NCBI GenBank assembly: GCA_024276595.1
Contig: JAJRWW010000410.1
Span: 1 to 13,182 of the forward strand
DNA: 13,182 nucleotides
Source of the DNA: Myxococcota bacterium
Lineage (GTDB): Bacteria; Myxococcota_A; Polyangia; HGW-17; JAJRWW01
Reading direction: 5' to 3'
The notes beneath the pieces are model-generated. The model was not told where the DNA came from. It made no database searches and saw only the letters and a list, made by a program, of their open reading frames with translations. A program made the position numbers and the translations under genes. Of the stretch, positions 12,976 to 13,182 are shown in pieces; the first letter of the stretch is position 1; the number at the start of each line of letters is the position of its first letter.

Positions 12976-13182
12976 TCACCTCTCGATGAGGCGGTGGAGC
13001 ACCGCCATGAGCGCTCTGGCGTGCCAAGGGCGAATGCGCGCCTCCAGGCGGATGCTGCTCCCCTCCACGACCACCGGCAGCGCGGCGATGACCGGCTGGA
13101 GCATGGTCGGGCGCAGCAGGCGCCGCTTGGAGACCGTTCGCCTCACATGGCGCAGGAGGGTGGCGCCACGTGAGGCTGCGCC
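12976..13182 (-). CDS. C-terminal fragment of an unrecognised protein
   Basis: On the minus strand the frame is open from the right edge of the window to TGA at 12978-12976, giving the last 68 residues of a protein whose start lies outside. It is Arg-rich, includes LLRHVRRTVSKRRLLRPTML and ends ALMAVLHRLIER, with a central strand-like segment PVVVEGSSIRLEARIRP. Of 68 codons, 60 end in G or C, and the residue pattern (alternating hydrophobic strand, then amphipathic helix) looks like a real domain end. It converges on the activase gene with only 28 bases between stops. I recognise no family. The competing open frame on the plus strand overlaps the end of the activase out of frame and looks like a shadow. 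Confidence 0.6.
   Translation of the reverse strand, partial: GAASRGATLLRHVRRTVSKRRLLRPTMLQPVIAALPVVVEGSSIRLEARIRPWHARALMAVLHRLIER

Noticed and set aside
1..13182. CRISPR array, tRNA, rRNA, insertion sequence or phage element
   Set aside because: No regularly spaced repeats with unique spacers, no CCA-type cloverleaf that I could find by eye, no transposase or integrase motifs and no terminal inverted repeats were seen.

Overview
The window is GC-rich (third codon positions overwhelmingly G or C) and reads as bacterial chromosome. Two lipoproteins with low-complexity Ala/Asp/Met or Gln-Asp-Ala linkers after the lipidation cysteine, one of them cysteine-rich, together with a menaquinone-type (type B) succinate dehydrogenase and a very long fused acyl-CoA dehydratase activase, suggest a Myxococcota/Bradymonadota-like (former Deltaproteobacteria) organism. 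That placement is inference from gene style, not from a marker gene. I see no tRNA, rRNA, insertion sequence, phage gene or CRISPR array.

Layout. 1-1080 (+): 3' part of a lipoprotein gene with five copies of a 24-bp in-frame repeat. 1081-1205: convergent intergenic gap with a nested hairpin and a strong hairpin touching the sdhB stop codon. 1206-4555 (-): sdhC-sdhA-sdhB, a compact operon for a type B succinate:quinone oxidoreductase, with a plausible sigma70-type promoter, a leader hairpin and an inverted repeat abutting the -35 box. 4823-4993 (-): a 56-codon gene for a very basic small protein, with its own promoter. 5247-5939 (+): a 14-cysteine secreted lipoprotein, divergent from the small gene; the shared 253-bp interval carries a 19-bp direct repeat. 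6066-8549 (+): an RND/MMPL-family 12-TM exporter, with candidate terminators before and after it. 8715-12947 (+): a 1410-residue protein fusing two complete ASKHA-type activase modules (each with both iron-sulfur cysteines) to a cysteine-bearing acceptor-like half. 12976-13182 (-): the C-terminal end of an unrecognised protein, convergent with the activase.

How the parts relate. Only sdhCAB is a clear operon and a clear biochemical machine: it oxidises succinate to fumarate and passes electrons to (mena)quinone, or runs in reverse. The activase-fusion protein belongs to the family that uses ATP hydrolysis to push single electrons to very low potential. Here both the electron donor pseudo-dimer and a candidate acceptor lie on one chain, with no separate dehydratase subunits nearby. 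This is the most unusual object in the window. The other genes look like independent transcription units.
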